From Methylovulum psychrotolerans (GTDB lineage: Bacteria; Pseudomonadota; Gammaproteobacteria; Methylococcales; Methylomonadaceae): DNA of 46,465 bases. Location of the stretch: contig NZ_PGFZ01000006.1 in NCBI RefSeq assembly GCF_002923755.1, forward strand, positions 188,230 to 234,694, read 5' to 3'. The notes beneath the pieces are model-generated. The model worked only from the letters and a program-made list of their open reading frames with translations, had not been told where the DNA came from and did no database searches. Shown in pieces: positions 1 through 11,900 of the stretch. Position numbers and translations under genes: made by a program. The stretch's first letter is position 1. Every line of letters begins with the position of its first letter.

Positions 1-12
1 TCCTGCGCTTCT

Positions 13-156
13 CGGTTTTGTCGGGGGTCGGCAGAGTGGGCTCCTGCCCACCTGCCGACGCGCGGCATCCCTGCCGCGCCCCTTCGGGCTGATCCCGACA
101 AAACCTGCGATGCTCGGCGCGGCAAACCGGGGTAAAGCGACGTTACTGCGTAACGC
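13..156. repeat. Structured extragenic repeat, copy A
   Basis: This non-coding element is closely matched by 46226-46331, near the other end of the window. Shared blocks include the stretch around 52-79, the GCTGATCCCGACAAAACCTG block near 89-108 and a terminal dyad GTTACTGCGTAAC (142-154). The element is rich in inverted repeats: GTCGGCAG (27-34) pairs with CTGCCGAC (52-59) around an inner GTGGG/CCCAC stem, and TGCCGCGCC (72-80) pairs with GGCGCGGCA (116-124). Copy A carries the extra 27-59 hairpin that copy B lacks. It lies directly upstream of atpE, where atpB would be expected in this operon type, so it probably sits between atpB and atpE. Its mobility is unknown. Confidence 0.75.
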
Positions 157-194
157 CAAAACTTGAAACTACCACGAACTACGGGACATAAACT

Positions 195-476
195 ATGGAT
201 AACACCACCCTCATTGCAATGGCCTCTATCATTACCGCTGGTATGACCACCAGTTTCGGTTGTCTGGGGCCGGCCTTGGCGGAAGGAAAAGCGGTTTCGA
301 CTGCGCTTACCTCACTGGCCCAACAGCCCGATGCCTCCGCTACCATTACCCGCACTTTGTTTGTCGGTCTGGCGATGATTGAATCCACCGCCATTTACTG
401 TTTTGTGGTGTCCATGATCCTTATTTTTGCCAACCCGTTTTGGAATCATGTCATCGCCCAAACCGTGGGAAAATAA
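195..476 (+). CDS. atpE: N-type ATPase subunit c (rotor ring)
   Basis: This 93-residue hairpin protein with two membrane helices forms the ion-carrying ring of a membrane ATPase. The second helix carries E63-S64-T65, the usual carboxylate with neighbouring hydroxyls. The first helix carries a second acidic residue, E30, at the position aligned by eye with Q32 of the Ilyobacter Na+-ATPase. Longer-than-usual c subunits with such features are known from N-type ATPases, a laterally spread second ATPase of many bacteria. These were first proposed to pump Na+, but the Burkholderia pseudomallei ring was reported to be proton specific, so the ion cannot be decided here. The gene is followed three bases later by the b subunit. 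Upstream subunits (beta, epsilon, AtpQ, AtpR, a) would lie outside the window. Confidence 0.92.
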   Translation: MDNTTLIAMASIITAGMTTSFGCLGPALAEGKAVSTALTSLAQQPDASATITRTLFVGLAMIESTAIYCFVVSMILIFANPFWNHVIAQTVGK

Positions 477-479
477 GCC

Positions 480-1286
480 ATGTTGATCGATTGGTTCACT
501 GTCGGTGCCCAAACCCTTAATTTTTTGCTTCTGGTGGGGTTGATGAAACGGTTTTTATACCGCCCTATTCTCCAGGCAATTGACGAGCGGGAAAAACGTA
601 TTGCGGCGGAACTGAGCGCAGCAGCCGCCAAGATGGCGCAAGCCCAACAGCAGTACAACGAGTTCCAGCACAACAACCAAGTGTTCGGCCAAGAACGCGC
701 CCAACGGTTACAGCAGGCCGTGGCCGATGCCGAAGCCGAACGGCAACGGCTGATGACGGCGGCGCGGCAGGCGGCGGATACCTTAAGCGCCCAACGTCTG
801 GAGAGTTTGCGTAGCGAAGCCCAAAACCTGCATCAGACGATCCGCCAACGTACCCAGCAGGAAGTCTTTGCCATTGCCCGCAAAACCTTGGCGGATCTGG
901 CCGAAACGGGTTTGGAAGAACGCTTGGGCGAGTTGTTTATACGCCGCCTCCGCGCCTTAGAGGGGCAAGATAAGGCCGTGCTGGCGCAAGCCTGCCAAAG
1001 CGCCGCCGAACCTGCACTGCTACGCAGTGCGGTGGCATTGCCTGAGGCGCAACGTGTGGCGCTCCAACAGGCGGTCAACGAAACCTTTTCGGCACAAGTC
1101 CCCCTCCAGTTTGTCACCGCCCCGGACTTGGTCAGCGGCCTTGAGCTGAGCGTCAATGGCCAAAAAGTGGCTTGGAGCATCGACGATTATCTGACCTCAC
1201 TGGAACAGGCCGTTGCGGCGCTGCTGCCTAACGCCGACGCACCTGAAACTCAGCCCCAACCCAACGCCAATGAACAGGGAAGCTAA
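480..1286 (+). CDS. atpF: N-type ATPase subunit b with delta-like C-terminal region
   Basis: This 268-residue stator subunit is much longer than an ordinary b subunit of about 156 residues. It has one N-terminal membrane helix (about 5-25), a long Ala/Gln/Glu-rich coiled coil (about 30-140) and a C-terminal part (about 145-255). The C-terminal part ends in a pattern like the C-terminus of F-type delta ([20 protein letters not shown]). No separate delta gene (atpH) lies between this gene and atpA, which fits N-type operons, where b carries the delta function. The start at 480 has GGGAAAATAAGCC upstream and follows the atpE stop by three bases. It overlaps the proposed atpA start. Confidence 0.88.
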   Translation: MLIDWFTVGAQTLNFLLLVGLMKRFLYRPILQAIDEREKRIAAELSAAAAKMAQAQQQYNEFQHNNQVFGQERAQRLQQAVADAEAERQRLMTAARQAADTLSAQRLESLRSEAQNLHQTIRQRTQQEVFAIARKTLADLAETGLEERLGELFIRRLRALEGQDKAVLAQACQSAAEPALLRSAVALPEAQRVALQQAVNETFSAQVPLQFVTAPDLVSGLELSVNGQKVAWSIDDYLTSLEQAVAALLPNADAPETQPQPNANEQGS

Positions 1287-2826
1287 CCTGGAAGCGGTTT
1301 TTACCGCCGCCTTTGCCGAACTCAGCCAAGTCCGGGAAACCTTCACGCCGCAACTGCGCTTGCGCGAGGTCGGGACGCTGACTAGCGTCGCCACTGGCAT
1401 CGCTAAAGTGTCAGGGTTGCCGGGAGTCGGTTTTGAAGAGCTGGTCCAATTCCCCGGCGATGTCTTTGGCATTGCGTTTAACATTGATGAGGATGAAGTC
1501 GGTGTCGTGTTGCTCGGTGAGCATTGGCAATTACGCGCAGGTGATGAAGTCACCCGCACCGGGCGGGTAATGGACGTAGGCGTAGGCGACGGCTTGTTAG
1601 GCCGCGTCATCGACCCGCTCGGACGGCCTCTCGACGGTAACGGCCCTGTACACACCACGGCGCGGCTCCCCGTCGAACGCCCCGCCGTCGCCATTATGGA
1701 CAGGTCGCCCGTCAATGTGCCGCTACAGACTGGCATTAAAGTCATCGACGCGCTGATCCCTATCGGGCGCGGCCAACGCGAGTTGATTTTGGGCGATCGG
1801 CAAACCGGAAAAACGGCATTGGCTATCGACACCATCCTTAACCAACGCGACCAAAATGTGCTTTGTGTTTATTGCGCGATAGGCCAGCGGGCTTCCGCCG
1901 TGGCGAAAACCGTGGCGGTGTTGCGCGAGCAAGGGGCTTTGGCCTACACGGTAGTCGTGGTGACCGAAGGCAATAACCCGCCGGGGCTTACCTATATCGC
2001 ACCTTATGCCGCCACCAGCATTGCCGAGCATTTCATGGAACAAGGCCGTGACGTGCTGATTGTGTATGACGACTTGACCCAACATGCCCGCGCTTATCGG
2101 GAACTGTCCCTGTTGCTGCGCCGCCCGCCGGGCCGGGAAGCGTTCCCTGGCGACATTTTTTACATCCATTCCCGTTTGCTGGAGCGGGCGACCCATTTGG
2201 GCGCGGCATTGGGCGGCGGTTCGCTGACCGCCTTGCCCATCACCGAAACGGAAGCACAAAACATGTCCGCCTATATTCCGACTAACCTGATTTCGATCAC
2301 CGACGGGCAAATTTATTTGTCGCCGTCGCTGTTTGAATTGGGCGTATTACCTGCCGTTGACATCGGCAAATCGGTGTCGCGGGTCGGCGGTAAAGCGCAA
2401 TGGGCCAGCTTTCGGGCGGCGGCGGGCGACCTTAAGCTGGCTTACGCACAATTCGAGGAGTTAGAAACCTTTGCCCGTTTCGGTGCCCGTCTTGACGACC
2501 ACACCCGCAAAACCCTTGACCACGGGCGGCGCATCCGTGCTTGCCTTAAGCAACCTGAATTCGCCCCGGTCTCCGTACCCGCGCAAATCCTCATTTTGTT
2601 AGCGCTGACCGCCGACCTTTTCGATGCCGTGCCGCTTGAGCAAATGCCCGCCGCCGAACAAGCCGTACAGGCAGCGGCGGCAAACATTCCGGCGGAAATC
2701 TGTACACGTTTTGCCAATGCCGATAAGCTCAGCGATGAAGACCGCAAGCGGTTACTGGATATTGCCCGCCTGGCCCTGACCCGTTTCCAGCCCCCAGCTG
2801 AGACGGGCAAGGACAAAACGCCATGA
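1270..2826 (+). CDS. atpA: N-type ATPase subunit alpha
   Basis: This is the non-catalytic nucleotide-binding subunit of the ATPase head, 518 residues from the ATG at 1270. That start is preferred over the in-frame ATG at 1213 because [10 protein letters not shown] begins where alpha subunits normally do and the upstream 19 codons lie inside atpF. The 17-base overlap with atpF is compatible with translational coupling. The P-loop GDRQTGKT sits at about residues 175-182. The rest follows the alpha fold, including the region with VYDDLTQHA and the C-terminal helical domain. The stop overlaps the atpG start (ATGA at 2823). Confidence 0.95.
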   Translation: MNREANLEAVFTAAFAELSQVRETFTPQLRLREVGTLTSVATGIAKVSGLPGVGFEELVQFPGDVFGIAFNIDEDEVGVVLLGEHWQLRAGDEVTRTGRVMDVGVGDGLLGRVIDPLGRPLDGNGPVHTTARLPVERPAVAIMDRSPVNVPLQTGIKVIDALIPIGRGQRELILGDRQTGKTALAIDTILNQRDQNVLCVYCAIGQRASAVAKTVAVLREQGALAYTVVVVTEGNNPPGLTYIAPYAATSIAEHFMEQGRDVLIVYDDLTQHARAYRELSLLLRRPPGREAFPGDIFYIHSRLLERATHLGAALGGGSLTALPITETEAQNMSAYIPTNLISITDGQIYLSPSLFELGVLPAVDIGKSVSRVGGKAQWASFRAAAGDLKLAYAQFEELETFARFGARLDDHTRKTLDHGRRIRACLKQPEFAPVSVPAQILILLALTADLFDAVPLEQMPAAEQAVQAAAANIPAEICTRFANADKLSDEDRKRLLDIARLALTRFQPPAETGKDKTP

Positions 2827-3707
2827 GCGATAGCCCGGCCAGCTTGCGCCGGAAAATCAGCAGCGCCGAAGACCTGCAATCGGTAGTGCGCACCATGAAA
2901 GCCTTGGCGGCCTCCAGCGTCGGGCAATATGAAAATTCGGTACGCGCCTTGCAGGATTACACCCGCACTATTGAGTTGGGTTTAGGGGCATGTTTTCGTG
3001 CCAGCCCGCCGGGCATTCCGGCGGCGGCTGAGGCACAACCCAACGACAAGGGCTTATTTGGGGTGATTGTGTTTGGCTCCGACCAAGGTTTGGTCGGGCA
3101 GTTTAATGATGTGATCGCCGATTACACCCTAGCCGCACTCGCGGCGCTGCCCGGCCAAGCCCACGTCTGGGCAGTCGGCGAACGTGTCCATGACCGTTTG
3201 GCGGCGGCAGGTTTGCCGCCGTTAGGGCTGTTCAGTGTGCCGAATTCGGTCAAAGCTATCGCGCCGCTGGTCGGGCAGATTCAAATCGACAGCGAAACCC
3301 ACCGCGCCAAAGCCGGCTATACCCGGCTGTATGTCTTCCATAACCGCCCGCAAAGCGGTTCGCTGTATGAACCGGCCAGCCAACGCCTGCTGCCCCTGGA
3401 TTCAGAATGGCAACAAGGCTTGGCGGACATTCCTTGGCCGACCAGAAACTTGCCCGAAACCTTATGCGGCGGTACGGCCACATTACGCGCCTTAATCCGC
3501 GAATATTTGTTTATTTCACTGTTCCGCGCCTGCGCCGAATCCCTGGCCAGCGAAAACGCCAGCCGCTTGGCGGCGATGGAACGCGCCGATAAAAACATCG
3601 ACGGCCTGCTGGAAAATTTGCACAGTACCTTCCACCGCCTGCGCCAGAGCGCGATTGACGAAGAATTGTTTGATGTTATCGCCGGTTACGAGTCATTGGC
3701 GAAATGA
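2823..3707 (+). CDS. atpG: N-type ATPase subunit gamma
   Basis: This 294-residue central stalk subunit couples ring rotation to the alpha/beta head. The N-terminal helix ([20 protein letters not shown]) and the C-terminal helix ([20 protein letters not shown], then [20 protein letters not shown]) form the usual antiparallel coiled coil around a Rossmann-like middle domain. The start overlaps the atpA stop in an ATGA. It is the last gene of the operon, as expected for the N-type order ending in E-F-A-G. No clear terminator was seen in the 92 bases before the next gene. Confidence 0.94.
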   Translation: MSDSPASLRRKISSAEDLQSVVRTMKALAASSVGQYENSVRALQDYTRTIELGLGACFRASPPGIPAAAEAQPNDKGLFGVIVFGSDQGLVGQFNDVIADYTLAALAALPGQAHVWAVGERVHDRLAAAGLPPLGLFSVPNSVKAIAPLVGQIQIDSETHRAKAGYTRLYVFHNRPQSGSLYEPASQRLLPLDSEWQQGLADIPWPTRNLPETLCGGTATLRALIREYLFISLFRACAESLASENASRLAAMERADKNIDGLLENLHSTFHRLRQSAIDEELFDVIAGYESLAK

Positions 3708-3799
3708 CTGGGCAAAATAAACGCTAAGCACCACCCGGCTTGCCTCCCCTGGCAGCCATCAAGGCATGTTAACGCTCCCTCACCGCCCATCCGATACTT

Positions 3800-5089
3800 A
3801 TGGCTCACCTTAATTTTACTGAACAACGCCAAGCTGCCGCTGCGGGGCTGAAACTCTTATTACGCATTAGCTTGCGCGAATTCAACGAAGGCGGCCTTAA
3901 GTTTCGGGCAATGAGCTTGGTATATACCAGCTTACTCGCGCTCGCGCCCTTGCTGGCGGTAAGTTTTTCCATCCTTAAGGCCTTTGGCGTACATAACCAA
4001 ATCCAGGCGTTATTGACCGAATTGCTGGCACCGCTAAGGGGCAATGCTCAGGAAGTGACCGATAAAATCATCACCTTTGTCGATAATATCCAAGTCGGTG
4101 TCCTCGGCTTCGTCGGTTTTCTGACGCTGTTTTACACAGCGGTATCTTTACTGGAGCAAGTGGAGGAGTGCTTTAACCATATTTGGCGGGTCGCCAAGCC
4201 GCGCTCTTTATACCGCCGTTTCAGCGATTATCTCAGTGTTATCATGATAGGGCCGGTACTGCTGTTTTCCGGCCTAGGCATTGCCGCTTCCATGACCAGC
4301 ACCGCCTTAGTGCAACGCCTGATCGCGTTAGAACCGTTCGGCACGGTGTATTATCTGGCGGGGCTAATCCTGCCTTATGTGCTGATGATTGCCGCCTTCA
4401 CCTTTGTCTATGCGTTTATTCCCAATACCCCGGTCAAACTGCGCCCGGCCTTGATCGGCGGGGTGTGTGCAGGCTTAGTCTGGAAAGCGACGGGCTTTAT
4501 CTTCGCGGTTTTTATTGTCGACTCCGCCCAATACAGCGCCATTTATTCCGGTTTTGCGGTCATTTTGGTGGCTATGATTTGGCTGTACCTCAGTTGGCTG
4601 ATCTTATTGCTGGGCGGCGTGATGACGTTTTATATCCAGTTTCCGCATTATCTGAGCTATGCCAGCCGTAGCCCACGCCTGAGCATCCGCTCCCAAGAAC
4701 AGCTGGGTTTGCTGCTGATGCATCTGATCGGGCGGCAATATCTGCAAGGCGGGGCGGCCTGCACCTTGCAAAGCCTCTCAGAGACAATAAACATGCCGTG
4801 GGAGCCGGTCGCCGCCTTATTGGCTTGCCTGCAACAGCACGGCTTGGTCGTGGTTATTGACGGCGACACCAAAACCTATAGGCCGGCACACGATACCGAC
4901 ACCATTTTATTGCGCGATATTATCCGGGCAATACGCAGCGACGGCGATCAGCCCGCCCTACAGGCAACCGATAGCCTGCAAGCGTTGTTTAGCGAGTTGG
5001 ATGGCAGTATCGGCGCCGTGTTGCAAGAACGTAATTTACGCGAGCTGGTCAGCGCAAAAATAGCGGCCCTTCCCACCACACCGACCTAA
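3800..5089 (+). CDS. YihY/BrkB-family inner membrane protein
   Basis: This 429-residue multi-pass membrane protein matches the YihY family (formerly called ribonuclease BN or virulence factor BrkB), whose molecular function is unsettled. The family core occupies about residues 20-290. It begins with FRAMSLVYTSLLALAPLLAV, which includes the typical conserved region after a cytoplasmic helix. Further membrane segments follow around residues 95-120, 145-170, 180-210, 220-240 and 250-275. The roughly 140-residue cytoplasmic tail has a winged-helix-like look, as in longer family members. It lies 92 bases after atpG, and cotranscription is possible but not shown. Confidence 0.85.
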   Translation: MAHLNFTEQRQAAAAGLKLLLRISLREFNEGGLKFRAMSLVYTSLLALAPLLAVSFSILKAFGVHNQIQALLTELLAPLRGNAQEVTDKIITFVDNIQVGVLGFVGFLTLFYTAVSLLEQVEECFNHIWRVAKPRSLYRRFSDYLSVIMIGPVLLFSGLGIAASMTSTALVQRLIALEPFGTVYYLAGLILPYVLMIAAFTFVYAFIPNTPVKLRPALIGGVCAGLVWKATGFIFAVFIVDSAQYSAIYSGFAVILVAMIWLYLSWLILLLGGVMTFYIQFPHYLSYASRSPRLSIRSQEQLGLLLMHLIGRQYLQGGAACTLQSLSETINMPWEPVAALLACLQQHGLVVVIDGDTKTYRPAHDTDTILLRDIIRAIRSDGDQPALQATDSLQALFSELDGSIGAVLQERNLRELVSAKIAALPTTPT

Positions 5090-5136
5090 GGGGATAGCCG
5101 CACTTGCCGGGAGGATGCAGCAGATGTCCGCCTGAA

Positions 5137-5793
5137 TCAAGACCCGGAGCGGTCATTTTTTAGCAGCCAAACGTTTTCTTGTGCCGCACATTGGCCTTTC
5201 AGCCCCCCGGCAACGGCTGTGCTTGCTATAAGGGTCAACTCATAAGCGGCATTATAATGCCGCTGTACTTCCTCATTACTGACTGAAAAAGGCGGGCCCG
5301 CCAGCACGTTTTGGTCGTACTCATAGCAAATGAGCAACTGCGGCGCTGTAGCGGTTATCGCCATTAAATGTGCGGTGTATCGGTTGCGTACCGCTTCCGG
5401 GAGGGCGACCAACGCCGCCCGGTCATAAATGGCATCGGCCACGCCCAGCAACTCGCCAGACAAGTCAAATATATCACCTACGAATATGTCGATATTTTCG
5501 GCGCTGTAGCGCTCTAGCTTGCCCAGTGCGGATATTTTCGGCGCCACCCCCAATGTAGAAAATAATTGCCCAATGGCAATTTTGCTCAATTCAGCACCGA
5601 CAACACGATAGCCATTGGCCAGTAGCCAAGGAATATCAAGGGTCTTACCGCATAAAGGCAAAAAGACACGGCTACCCTTGGTTAGGGAAAGTGCCTTAAA
5701 ATAGTTTACCAAAAGCGGATTAGTGGTACTTTGGTGAAAGGCAATGTCATTATTTTCCCACTTTTGCTGCCAAAACGCTGTATCCACGATCAA
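5137..5793 (-). CDS. tpm: Thiopurine S-methyltransferase family protein
   Basis: This SAM-dependent methyltransferase of the TPMT family has 218 residues, close to the bacterial family size. The start is a TTG (5793-5791) with a GGGAG ribosome-binding site just upstream; a nearby ATG is out of frame. The family pattern FLPLCGKTLDIPWLLANGYRVVG (residues about 43-65) makes up the SAM-binding core, and VADAIYDRAALVALPE is the conserved mid-region. Bacterial homologues methylate thiopurines and also selenium and tellurium oxyanions to volatile forms; the natural substrate here is unknown. It is convergent with the YihY-family gene. Confidence 0.9.
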   Translation of the reverse strand: MIVDTAFWQQKWENNDIAFHQSTTNPLLVNYFKALSLTKGSRVFLPLCGKTLDIPWLLANGYRVVGAELSKIAIGQLFSTLGVAPKISALGKLERYSAENIDIFVGDIFDLSGELLGVADAIYDRAALVALPEAVRNRYTAHLMAITATAPQLLICYEYDQNVLAGPPFSVSNEEVQRHYNAAYELTLIASTAVAGGLKGQCAAQENVWLLKNDRSGS

Positions 5794-5905
5794 TGTCTCC
5801 CATGAGGTTTACTTTAGCTATAACGCCGTTTTCTGGCGGCTACCGAAATGCTGTGCGCTATCGGCCATGCCAATCAACGTTTCCTGGCTGATTTTATAGG
5901 TATTG

Positions 5906-8900
5906 CTAGCCCATTACCACCCGAACCTCATGTATTTTCCCGTCATCCTGTAAGGTAATGCCACCTGCCGTTTGGCGTTTGCCGTCCATTTCCAACAATG
6001 TCACGCCACGCATAACGCCGTTAGGATTTTCCACCGTAATCTGGTAACGGCTGGTTTCATGCTGATACACCAGGCTGTAAGTGCGCCAGGCTTTAGGGAT
6101 ACAAGGGTTAAAAATTAAGGTACCGGCACGGACTTGCAGGCCTAAGACATTTTCCAAGCCGGCGCGGTAATACCAACCTGCCGCCCCGGTATACCACGTC
6201 CAACCACCCCGGCGGCTATGCGGCGGTTCGGCATAAATATCCGCCGCCAACACAAAAGGCTCGACCTTGTAGGCATAAACGCCAGTACGGGTGGCGGTGC
6301 GTCTGATAGGGTTGAGCATCCGTAACAATTCGGCGGCTTGGTCGCCGTCTCCGAGCATAGCGTAGGCAATCACCGACCAGACTGCCGCATGGGTATATTG
6401 GCCACCGTTCTCACGCACCCCCGGCGGATAGCTTTTGATATAGCCGGGGTCGTGTTCAGTTTTGTCGAAAGGCGGCGTGAACAGTAACAGCAATTCTTCA
6501 CCGTCGCGCACCAGATATTCCTGGACGGAATTCATCGCCCGGCGGGCGCGTGCGTCATCGGCCACGCCGGACAGCACCGCCCAACTTTGCGCGATGGAAT
6601 CAATCCGGCATTCGGCATTGGCGGCGGAACCTAATGGCGTACCGTCATCAAAATACGCCCGCCGATACCAGGCACCGTCCCATGCTTCGGCTTCTACGGC
6701 GGCTTTTAATTGCCCAGCGTGTGCCAACCAACGGCTGCTGCGCTCGGTGTCGCCCCGCGCCTGCGCCACGGTGGCGAATTCGTTGAGGGTGGCGATTAAA
6801 AACCACGCCAGCCACACGCTTTCGCCCTTGCCCTGCTCGCCGACGCGGTTCATGCCGTCATTCCAATCGCCGCTGCCCATTAACGGCAGGCCATGTACCC
6901 CCGTCGCCAAGCTGATATCCAGGGCGCGGGCGCAGTGTTCAAATAAACTGGCTTGTTGCGTAGAGAGTGCGGGTTGGAAATAGGCATCTTCTTGTTCAGG
7001 TTTCAGCAACTCGCCTTCCAGAAAGGGCAGAGCCTCATCCAGCACCGCCGTGTCACCGCTGACTTTCATATAGTGTGCGGCCACATAAGGCAACCAGATC
7101 CGGTCATCGGAAAAGTGGGTGCGTACCCCCCGGCCTGTCGGCGGATGCCACCAATGTTGGACATCGCCTTCAGCAAATTGCCGTGCCGCCGCGCGGAGCA
7201 GATGGGCACGGGTCAAATCTGGCCGCGCCACGGCCAAGGCCATGCTGTCTTGGAGTTGGTCGCGGAAACCATAAGCCCCACCGACTTGATAGAAGCCTGC
7301 CCGCGCCCACATCCGGCAGCTCAGGGTTTGATACAGCAACCAGCGGTTTAACAGAATATCCAATTCGCGGTCTGGGGTTTTCACCTGGACTTTACCCAAG
7401 ACTTTTTCCCAGGTTTGGCTCACTTGCGCCAAGGTATCGGCAACGGGTATGGCACGGTAACGCCGTATCAGCTCGCTGGCTTGGCTGCGGTCTTGGCCTT
7501 GCCCTAACAGAAAAATAACTTCTGTACGCCCGTTAGGGGTGAGTTCAATCAAAGTTTGCAAGGCGGCGCAAGGGTCTAGCCCTGCCCCAACGCGATTTTT
7601 GAGCGGCTTGGCACCCAGCAACCCGGCGGGAGTGTCCAAACTGCCGTTGCGGCCAATAAACTCGGCGCGGTTGGCCGTCCAATTCGCCTGCACGCCTCCC
7701 AGATCGGCAAAGGCGATGTGTTCGCCCCATTCGGCATCCCAGGCGTTATAAGCAAATACGGCTCCGGTAAGCGGATCCCGTTCGGTGATGATGTGCGGCG
7801 CGGTGACGCTGCGTGACGCGCCCAGTACCCATTCGATGTAGGCCGTCACCGACAGTTTGCGCGGGCGGCCAGAGACGTTGGTCAGGGTTAAGGCGGAGAT
7901 TTTGATGGGGTCATCAGGGCTGACCAATTGCAGCAATTCGCTATGGATACCGTGCGAAACATGCTCAAAACGGCTATAACCTTGGCCGTGCCGGATCACA
8001 TAACTGGCATTGTCCACCCGAATCGGCAAGGCGGTCGGGCTCCATAACTCGCCAGTCTCCTCATCACGGATATAAAACGCTTCGCCGGGCGGGTCGCTGA
8101 CCGGGTCGTTAGACCATGGGGTCAATTGGTTTTCACGGCTATTGCCCGACCAAGTACAACCGCTGCCCAGTTCCGACACAGTAAAGCCAAATCCGGCATT
8201 GGCGATGACGTTAAGCCACGGGGCGGGTGTCCACTGGCCGTTATCCAAGACAATGACATACTCGCGCCCATCTTCGGCAAAGCCCCCCAAGCCATTGAAA
8301 AACTCCAGCGGCGGCAAGGCCAAGGCGGGTGCGGGGCAACGGGGGCCGGGCAGAGCTTTCGGGGTGGCGAAAGCGGAACTGGGGCGCGGCCGCCTTAATA
8401 ATTGTTCCGCCAAGGTACCACGGCTACTGACCAGCACCACGCGGGCGGCAGTCAGCAACAGCCCCCGTTCTTCTAACGGGAGCTGGTCGCCGCGCATGAC
8501 GAAAATAGCGCCTTGGTTTTCCGGTTCCTGATGCGTTGACAGGGCCAGGCTTTCGCGCACCATATTTTCCAATAAGGCTTGCAGATCTTCAATGTAGGAC
8601 AATTCCTTTTCGTTTAGCACCACCAAATCGACCGCCAGCCCTTTCATACGCCAATATTCATGGGCGCGGAGTAATTGCTCAACAATGCCCCGGTCTTCAT
8701 AATCGGTCACGCGCAACAGGATAATCGGGCGGTCACCAGAAATGCCGTAACGCCATAAACCGGTGACATTCAAGGTGTTCATCTGCATCAGCTTGCTGCT
8801 GGAGCGCAACGACGGGTCGGCAAACAGCAGGCGGTTGGCCAAATCCTGGAACAATTGCGCCTCATCGGGTTTGGTGCGTAAATGATGCAGTTGGATGTGC

Positions 8901-11900
8901 GCATGTGTCCACGCCAAGGACGAGACCCGCTCAAATGCCGCGACATTGTGGTATTTGTCGGCCAAATTTTCCGCTTCTAGGCGGGTGCCGGCAATCAAAG
9001 TGGTGAACGTGGCATGTTCGGTTGTGCCGGGGGCGATACGCAAGCGGGTACGCAAACTGAAAATCGGGTCTAGCACCGCCCCGACCGTGTTGCTGAGCGG
9101 CCTGCCGTCCATCACCGCAATCGGTTCACGCAGGGTTTGGCCACGGCCAATAAAGCGGGCGCGGTCGGTTTCATATTGAAAGCCTTGGCCATTTTGCCGA
9201 CCCGCCAACACATGCGCCGCCCATAACACCGGCCCTGTGCTGGTGCGGGGGCGGCGGTAGGCGAGCAGCCCGTGGGCTTGCGGCAAATGTTCGGTATGGA
9301 TGAACAAATTGGCGAAGGCCGGATGGGCAATATCGGTCGGCATGGCGGCCAGGACAATCTCGGCGTAAGAAGTGATTTCAATCTCGCGGGTGCGCGGGCC
9401 TTTATTGGTCACGCTCAGGCGGCGAATTTCGGCATCGTCTTCCGGCGAGACGACAATCTCTAAGGTGCTGATAATATCGCCATCGGTGCGGATCAAGCGC
9501 ACCCGGTCTTCGGCAAATAACACCTCATAAGTATCGGGCTGTGCGACGGTGGGTTGGTAACCTGCCGACCACACTTGGCCGGTGCCGACATCACGCAGAT
9601 AAATATAACTGCCCCAACTGTCGCGGGTGACATCTTCACGCCAGCGTGTCACCGCCAGATTGCGCCACGCGCTATAACCCGAACCGGCGGCGGTGACCAT
9701 CACCGCATAACGGCCATTCGACAACAAATGCGCCGAAGGCACATGCGAAGTCGGTGACGGTACGCGCCGCACCGGCGGTTGCACCGAATCTTTGACGGCG
9801 GCCAAACCTTGTAAAACCGGCAAGCTGTTGGTGTCGGCGCCGCGCGGAATCCGTTCTTGCAATAACAGGTCAGCGGCTTGGATCAATGGTGCCCGGTGGA
9901 AACGGTGGCGCATCAGCCCGTCATGGACGGCATTGGCGAAAGCCACCAGCGACATGCCTTGATGGTGCGCCATATAACAGCGCACCACCGCAAATTTTTG
10001 CCCTTCCGCGAGACGGCTGGGCGTGAAATCCAAGGCTTCATAAAAACCGTACCGCCCCAACGCCCCGACGTTTTCCAAGCGGGTGAAATTTTCCACGGCG
10101 GCATGGGGCAGATACATGGCCGCCAAGGCGGTGGCGTAAGGGGAAATGACCAAGTCATCATCCAAGCCGCGTTTCATGCCCAAATCCGGCACCCCAAACG
10201 CGCAATATTGATAAGTGAATTGCAGGTCACGGCTATTAAAGGCTGATTCGGACACCCCCCACGGCACATTACATTCCTTACCGTATTCAATCTGGCGCAT
10301 GACGACTAAGCGGCAGGTTTGGTCGAGCAAGCTGTAGCGTGGCGTAAAGGTTACCAAAGACGGCATCAGGTATTCAAACATCGACCCCGACCACGACAAC
10401 AACACCGTACCTTTGGCGGCGCGGGTCACCCTGCGCCCTAAATGGAACCAATGCGTACCCGGCACATCGCGCTTGGCAATGGCGATAAAACTGGCCAGCC
10501 GGGCTTCGGAAGCCAGCAGATCGTAATAACTGGGGTCTAAGATGCCTTCGGTGACGCGGTAGCCGATGGAAAATAACTGGCATTCCGGGTCATACAGAAA
10601 GCTAAAATCCATATCATAAAACAGCTTATCTGCCTGCATGACCAAGGCGGCCAAACGGCGGGTAAGACTGTCGGTTTGGTCTCTGGCTTGCCCTAACAGC
10701 ACGGCCAACGCATGGGCATCCGCCGATTTTGGCTCTAGGCCATTTAGCTCGGCCAAGACTTGGCCATACAAAGCCGCTAAGCCGTTAAGCGGTGTATCCA
10801 AGGTCAAATACGGCGTTTGCGTCACCGTACTGCCGATAAAACGTCCTGAGCCGGGCAGCCATGGCAACAACGTGCGCATATCCAAGACATGGGAACGGGT
10901 ATCGTTGCGTAACAACTTAGCCCAAACCAACACTTCATTGTCCGCTATTTCACCGCGTTCAGCGGCATAAGCCCTAGCCAAGTCGTGCAGGGTTTCGGTG
11001 CTTAAGGTCAATTGCCGCCACAAGGAACCCCACGCCTCGGTGTCGGTGGGGCGGCTGGCCAACAGATCGCCGATGCTCAGGCTTTTTTGCTGCAATTCCT
11101 TAAACGTTACGGTCAATGTCCGTTTATCATCGGTCATCTGGGCGAGGGCCGCCAGTAACAACTGCTGGGTGTCCGCCAGCCCCAGCAAGGCATTGGCCGG
11201 GGCTAATGGAGGGCTGGCCAAAAACTCTTGGCAGGTTTCCGATAAGGCCAACAAATGCCCCGCCAGATTGCCGCTGTCTACGGTCGACAGGTAGCTAGGT
11301 TCCAACACCTGTAAGCTTTGGGTGTCATACCAATTGTAAAAATGCCCGTGCAAACGCGGCAGGGCGCTCAAAGTTGCTAAGGTCGCTTCCAGACGCTGGA
11401 CGGTGTCGGTCAGGCCTAGCCAGCCGAAATCGCGGGCGGCCACCACCGACAGCAAATACAAACCAAAATTGGTCGGTGAACTGCGGTGCGCGATCACCGG
11501 TTCCGGGTCTTCCTGAAAATTATCCGGCGGCAGGTAGTTTTCCTCTGCTGTGACAAACGTCGTGAAAAACCGCCAAATCCGTCGGCCTATCAGGCGCAGT
11601 TGGGCGCTATCGGCGGCTAATAAGGCTTCGGCGTTATCCAAATGGGGCGGCAAGCTCAAGGCGCGGGCGGCGATAGGCGCCAGCCACCATAACAGTAAAA
11701 ACGGCGCGGCTATGCCCATGCCGGCAGGATTAAACACCAACACCACGGTCGCCGCCGTACCGACGACGATGGACGAGCCAAGCAGCGGGCGGATAAGCTT
11801 TTTCAGGGTATGGCCGGACGCATTTTTGGCCTGTAAGGCCGTAACCCATTTCAGCAATTGGCGGCGGGTAATAAACAGCCGGATCAGGGTGCAGCCTATC

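Noticed and set aside
5853-5866. CRP-like dyad upstream of the thiopurine methyltransferase gene
   Set aside because: The second half-site is broken (CGGCC) and no -10 lies at the expected distance.
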